From NCBI GenBank assembly GCA_963837755.1, contig CAWIOP010000005.1, positions 124,001 to 188,000 on the forward strand: 64,000 bases of DNA. The letters run 5' to 3'. Below the pieces are notes generated by a model. The model was not told the DNA's origin. It saw only the letters and a list, made by a program, of their open reading frames with translations, and did no database searches. Shown in pieces: positions 60,490-64,000 of this stretch. This DNA is from JADGHX01 sp963837755. GTDB lineage: Bacteria > Pseudomonadota > Gammaproteobacteria > Steroidobacterales > Steroidobacteraceae. Positions within the stretch are counted from its first letter, which is position 1. Each line of letters opens with the position of its first letter. A program made the position numbers and the translations under genes.

Positions 60490-62880
60490 TCAATGAGCCC
60501 GGCGCACGGCTTCCTCGGCTTCCGCCGCGCGCTCGAGCTCCGTTCGGGCACGCTGCGTCTGCGCGGACGTATCGCTCATCGCGGCGGGCAGGGCGTCTTC
60601 AACGCGCTCAGCCCAGACGAACTCGAGTTTGTTGCGCGCACTCTCCGGAATGTCGTCGAAGTCCTTGCGGTTGCGGGCAGGCAGGATGACCGTGCGGATG
60701 CCTGCGCGGGCCGCGGCCACCACCTTCTCCTTGATGCCGCCGACCGGCAAGACGAGCCCACGAAGGCTGATCTCGCCCGTCATCGCCACATCGCTGCGCA
60801 CGGTTCGATCGGACAACAGAGACACGAGCGACATGAAGATGGCGACGCCGGCACTCGGGCCGTCCTTCGGTATCGCGCCCGCCGGCACATGGATGTGCAA
60901 GTCCTGGCGGTCGAGACTGTCGATGGCGATGCCCAGGCTTTTCGCCTGTGCCTTCACGAGCGTGACGGCCGCCTGAGCACTCTCTTTCATGACATCGCCG
61001 AGCTGTCCGGTCAGGATGAGCTTGCCGCTGCCGGGAACGCGGCTCGATTCGATGAAAAGGATGTCGCCGCCCACGGGAGTCCACGCAAGTCCCGTGGCCA
61101 CTCCGGGCACGCTCGTACGCATGGCCAGCTCACTCTCGAAGCGCCGGGGCCCAAGAATCGCCGTTACATCGTCCGCGGCCAGCGCGGCGTGTGTCGCGGT
61201 ACCCGAGGCGATTCTCACGGCGGCCGAGCGCAGGATCGCGCCGATCTGGCGCTCGAGATTGCGGCACCCGGCCTCGCGCGTGTAGTCCCCGATGATCCGC
61301 GTCAGCGCATCGTCCGAAACCTGCACCTGCTCGGCGGTGAGGCCATTGGCCTTGAGCTGGCGTGGCACGAGGTAGCGCCTCGCGATCTGAAGCTTCTCTT
61401 CTTCCGTATAGCCGGTGAGCTCGATCACTTCCATGCGGTCGCGCACGGCCGCCGGAATGGTGTCGAGCACATTCGCCGTGCAGATGAACAGCACGCGGGT
61501 GAGGTCGAAGGGGACGGCCAGGTAGTTGTCGCGGAACGTGTTGTTCTGCTCCGGGTCCAGCACTTCCAGCAGAGCCGAGTAAGGATCGCCCTGGTGGCTC
61601 GCGCTCAGTTTGTCGACTTCGTCGAGCATCAGCACCGGGTTGCGCGTGCCCGCCTTTTTCAACGACTGGATGATGTTGCCGGGCAGGGCGCCGATGTAAG
61701 TGCGCCGGTGGCCGCGGATCTCCGCTTCGTCGTGGACGCCGCCGAGGCTCACGCGGGCGAACTTGATGCCGAGCGCGCGGGCAATGCTTTGCCCGAGCGA
61801 AGTCTTGCCGACGCCCGGCGGACCCACGAAGCACAAAATGGGGCTGCGGCCTTGTGGATTGAGCTTGCGCACGGCCAGGAACTCGATGATCCGGCGCTTG
61901 ATCTTCTCCAGGTCGAAGTGGTCTTCATCGAGCACGAGGCGCGCCTTGTCGATGTCGTAGTCTTCGGTGTCGAGCTTCGACCACGGCAGCGCCGCGAGCC
62001 ACTCGAGGTAGGTCGCGACCATGGAGAATTCGGGGGAGCCTTCGGACATGCGCCCCAGGCGCTGCAACTCGCGCCGGGCGTGCTCTTCGGTCTCAGGCGG
62101 CATACCGGCGGCGCCGATCGCCTTCGTGAGCTCTTCGATCTGCGTCGGGCTTTCCCCGGTTTCACCGAGCTCGTGCTGGATCTGGCGTAGCTGCTCGCGC
62201 AGCACAGCCTGCTTCTGCCTGTCATCGAACGCCTCGCGGGTCTTGTCGCCGATCTGCTTCGTGAGTCGCAGCACCTCGATGCGCTGAGTCAGCGCGGTGA
62301 TCACGCGATCGAGTCGTTCCTTCAGCGCAAACGTCTCGAGGATCTGCTGCTTCTCGGCCGGCTTCAGATCGATGAGGCTCGCGACGAGGTCTGCAAGCGC
62401 ACCCGGGGATTCGACGGTCTGAAGGCTTCCGACGACCTCCGCCGGCACCTGCGACAACAGCTGTAATGCCTCGATGGCTCGCTCACGCAGATAGAGGGCA
62501 CGTGCCTCGATCTCGCGCCCGCTCGGCTCCTCCTCCTTGTGTAGCGTCACGCGCGCGAGCATGTACGGATCGGTCTGCGTGAACTCGGCCACGGTGAAGC
62601 GCTGGTCGCCGTGCACGATCAAATGGTGCGAGCCGTCTTCGGCTGTCACGAAGCGCACGATGGTGGCGATGGTGCCGACCCGATGCAGCTCGGCGGGCGC
62701 AGGCTCGGCTTTCGCCGGGTCTTGCTGGAGCAGCACGCCGACCTTGCGGCGAGCTTTGACGGCTTCCTGCGCCGCCGCGACGGAGCGCGTGCGCCCAATG
62801 CCGAGGGGTACCACGGTGCCCGGAAAGAGCACGAGGTTGCGGACCGGGATGATGATCAGTTCTTCTTGATTGTCCGTCAT
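60490..62880 (-). CDS. lon: ATP-dependent protease Lon (paralogue)
   Basis: A 796-residue protease. The N-terminal substrate domain starts ELIIIPVRNLVLFPGTVVPL. The AAA domain has GPPGVGKTSLGQSIARALG and sensor regions. The protease domain has the catalytic Ser in PKDGPSAGVAIFMSL and Lys in GIKEKVVAAARAG. It degrades damaged and regulatory proteins. The start is ATG 62880, with AAGG upstream. ATG 62886 overlaps the Hsp20 stop (ATGA) and is as likely. Next to Hsp20 it forms a protein-quality pair. Confidence 0.95.
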   Translation of the reverse strand: MTDNQEELIIIPVRNLVLFPGTVVPLGIGRTRSVAAAQEAVKARRKVGVLLQQDPAKAEPAPAELHRVGTIATIVRFVTAEDGSHHLIVHGDQRFTVAEFTQTDPYMLARVTLHKEEEPSGREIEARALYLRERAIEALQLLSQVPAEVVGSLQTVESPGALADLVASLIDLKPAEKQQILETFALKERLDRVITALTQRIEVLRLTKQIGDKTREAFDDRQKQAVLREQLRQIQHELGETGESPTQIEELTKAIGAAGMPPETEEHARRELQRLGRMSEGSPEFSMVATYLEWLAALPWSKLDTEDYDIDKARLVLDEDHFDLEKIKRRIIEFLAVRKLNPQGRSPILCFVGPPGVGKTSLGQSIARALGIKFARVSLGGVHDEAEIRGHRRTYIGALPGNIIQSLKKAGTRNPVLMLDEVDKLSASHQGDPYSALLEVLDPEQNNTFRDNYLAVPFDLTRVLFICTANVLDTIPAAVRDRMEVIELTGYTEEEKLQIARRYLVPRQLKANGLTAEQVQVSDDALTRIIGDYTREAGCRNLERQIGAILRSAAVRIASGTATHAALAADDVTAILGPRRFESELAMRTSVPGVATGLAWTPVGGDILFIESSRVPGSGKLILTGQLGDVMKESAQAAVTLVKAQAKSLGIAIDSLDRQDLHIHVPAGAIPKDGPSAGVAIFMSLVSLLSDRTVRSDVAMTGEISLRGLVLPVGGIKEKVVAAARAGIRTVILPARNRKDFDDIPESARNKLEFVWAERVEDALPAAMSDTSAQTQRARTELERAAEAEEAVRRAH

Positions 62881-62882
62881 GC

Positions 62883-63290
62883 TCATGCCTTGGTGAGATG
62901 CAGCTCGAGGCAGCCATCTGCCATGTGCTGCTCGCGTAGTGTGTAGCGCCCCGGCGGCAGATCGATACGCCGCTCGAAAGTGCCATAGGGAATTTCCATT
63001 CGGCGGATGCGCAGGCAATCGAGCGCCGACGGCGGCAAGCGCTCGGTCTGCACCAGAAGTCCTGTCCCATCCACCAGCAGCGTGACCTGTTCGGCGCGAA
63101 TGCCGGGCAGGGCGACGAATATCCGGAATCCGTCGTCGGTCTCGAACACGTCGACGGGCGGCGCCCAGGCGGGCTGCAACGCCTGGCCGGCGGTCAATGC
63201 GAAGAATCGCCTGTGATGACGCTCCGCGCGTTCGAGCATGGCGACCGCCTCGCCCCACATCCAGGAATCAGTACCGAGCAGACGATTCAC
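62883..63290 (-). CDS. Hsp20/alpha-crystallin small heat-shock protein
   Basis: A 135-residue small chaperone. The alpha-crystallin domain runs from WAPPVDVFETDDGFRIFVAL to FERRIDLPPGRYTLREQHMADG. The usual A-x-x-x-N-G-V-L strand is replaced by ADGCLEL. It holds unfolding proteins for refolding or disposal, and its stop overlaps the start of lon, which suggests a functional pair. It is followed upstream by the host-attachment-family gene, 16 bases away. Confidence 0.88.
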   Translation of the reverse strand: MNRLLGTDSWMWGEAVAMLERAERHHRRFFALTAGQALQPAWAPPVDVFETDDGFRIFVALPGIRAEQVTLLVDGTGLLVQTERLPPSALDCLRIRRMEIPYGTFERRIDLPPGRYTLREQHMADGCLELHLTKA

Positions 63291-63305
63291 GGGCGTGCTC
63301 CTGTC

Positions 63306-63791
63306 TTACGGGTGGGAGGGCAGCTCGTGACTCGGAAAGGCTGTTTCCGCAAGATGGGCGCGAACCGCGCTCTCCGGCGCGTGCAGCAGATCCTTGAGCA
63401 CCTCGGCTCCGATCACCTCGGTGAGGTGCTTGGACATCGCCGAACGCAACATGCCCATGAACTGCGGGCCCGCGATCAGGACCAGGCGGTCGAAGAGGCG
63501 AGCCTCCCTGGCGGTTTCGAGCTCGTGCACGATGCGGTTGGCAAAGACCTGCGCACCGTGACGTCGTGGAGTTTCCTCGCCGCCCGTCGAGTGGTGCGGG
63601 ACCGCGCTGCGGCGCGTGCCTGTCGAAGCGTGGTCGTAGACACGCCCCGGCCGATCCGATTTCAAGTCCCGATCCTTCAGGCGCGAATTGGGGTCCGTGA
63701 GCTCCCCGACGAGGCGCAATGGCGCGTCGGCCTGGTCGATATCGTAGAAGCGGGCGGTGCTTTGATCGGCAAGAAGAATACGTGTAGTCAT
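63306..63791 (-). CDS. Host-attachment-family protein (PF10116-like)
   Basis: A 161-residue protein. TRILLADQSTARFYDIDQADAPLRLVGEL and the basic SRLKDRDLKSDRPGRVYD with FANRIVHELETAREARLFDRLVLIAGPQFMG follow the family first named for attachment to host cells. It is now seen widely in stress clusters and resembles peptide-release or ribosome-rescue-type folds. True role unclear. The ATG at 63791 fits the family start, with GGGGA upstream. Confidence 0.78.
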   Translation of the reverse strand: MTTRILLADQSTARFYDIDQADAPLRLVGELTDPNSRLKDRDLKSDRPGRVYDHASTGTRRSAVPHHSTGGEETPRRHGAQVFANRIVHELETAREARLFDRLVLIAGPQFMGMLRSAMSKHLTEVIGAEVLKDLLHAPESAVRAHLAETAFPSHELPSHP

Positions 63792-63811
63792 GATGGATTC
63801 CCCGAAAAATG

Positions 63812-64000
63812 TCATTCAGAATCGGACGCCGCTTGCGTCGCCGGCGATGGTTGTTTGAGCAGCGCTTGCACTTCGTCGTCGTCGATTTGTCGGAAGTCGT
63901 CGTACCACTGGCCGATGGAGCTGAGAAACGCCGGTATTTTCAGCACGACGAGCTTGTCTGCCTCGCCGCCCACCAGCGCCGCCGCTTCGTCGGACGCTAC
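63812..64000 (-). CDS. Phosphoribosyltransferase-like protein, C-terminal part (cut by window)
   Basis: The last 62 codons of a gene running off the window edge. They end with KLVVLKIPAFLSSIGQWYDD, FRQIDDDEVQALL and an Ala/Ser-rich tail. This matches the end of COG1926-type phosphoribosyltransferases, which are common partners of Hsp20, Lon and host-attachment genes. The catalytic PRPP loop lies beyond the window, so the assignment rests on the C-terminal pattern alone. The stop lies about 20 bases before the next gene's start. Confidence 0.55.
   Translation of the reverse strand, partial: VASDEAAALVGGEADKLVVLKIPAFLSSIGQWYDDFRQIDDDEVQALLKQPSPATQAASDSE

Noticed and set aside
1..64000. CRISPR array, tRNA or rRNA genes
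   Set aside because: I found no regularly spaced direct repeats and no sequence with a tRNA T-loop and acceptor pattern or rRNA character. A tRNA search program would be needed to be certain.

Overview
This is a GC-rich chromosomal window from a Gram-negative proteobacterium, probably a gammaproteobacterium (tentative; there is no rRNA or tRNA to anchor it). TonB-dependent uptake, Tat and Sec export, c-type cytochromes, KdpFABCDE, TrkH, a SixA-type phosphatase and an LpxH-like hydrolase all fit a free-living, respiring soil or water organism. Genes are densely packed, with many ATGA/GTGA overlaps and frequent GTG or TTG starts. I see no tRNA, rRNA, CRISPR array or transposase gene.

Layout. 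(1) 1-7.5 kb holds housekeeping genes: phosphatidylserine decarboxylase, SixA, an LpxH-like metallophosphatase, glutamine-dependent NAD synthetase, CorA and TrkH. (2) 7.65-15.8 kb holds a complete kdp operon, kdpFABCDE. It is preceded by an extra 30-codon membrane micro-ORF that overlaps kdpF, and the trkH-kdp gap carries TGTGAG repeats. (3) 15.8-24.6 kb is an accessory, decaying region. An intact hipBA pair sits among remnants of an MNT/HEPN pair, an AbiEi/AbiEii pair, a TIGR02999-like sigma factor, a PilT/PilU ATPase and a DUF6883 gene. Several remnants keep both gene ends but have lost the middle. A 69-aa protein gene is present twice, with seven differences that are all synonymous. (4) 25.5-30.9 kb is a compact export/uptake operon: a Tat-exported flavin amine oxidase, a diheme cytochrome c, a secreted RidA protein and a TonB-dependent receptor. 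Together they look like a periplasmic amine-oxidation system.

(5) 31-64 kb is a long island of second-copy stress, quiescence and low-oxygen functions: two small c-type cytochromes, a solitary GroEL, an aminoglycoside-phosphotransferase-like protein, a ribose-phosphate pyrophosphokinase (frameshifted), a tandem universal stress protein, FtsH, PncA-PncB, a flippase-like membrane protein, a hybrid histidine kinase (frameshifted), HPF fused to a cold-shock-like domain, a flavodoxin, an acetyl-CoA synthetase, PDH E1alpha/E1beta/E2 with an acyl carrier protein, a B12-dependent ribonucleotide reductase, a nitroreductase, an alpha/beta hydrolase, a PEBP-like protein, an EF-hand protein, an ACP-FAAL-acyltransferase fusion, archease-RtcB, a CDP-archaeol-synthase-like membrane protein, Lon, Hsp20, a host-attachment-family protein and the end of a phosphoribosyltransferase. 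The mix (oxygen-independent dNTP synthesis, ribosome hibernation, NAD salvage, protein quality control, acetyl-CoA generation, RNA repair) suggests one programme for surviving oxygen or energy limitation.

Two related inverted-repeat elements lie at convergent gene ends in this island, at 50.3 kb and 59.5 kb. The second supplies the stop codons of both flanking genes.
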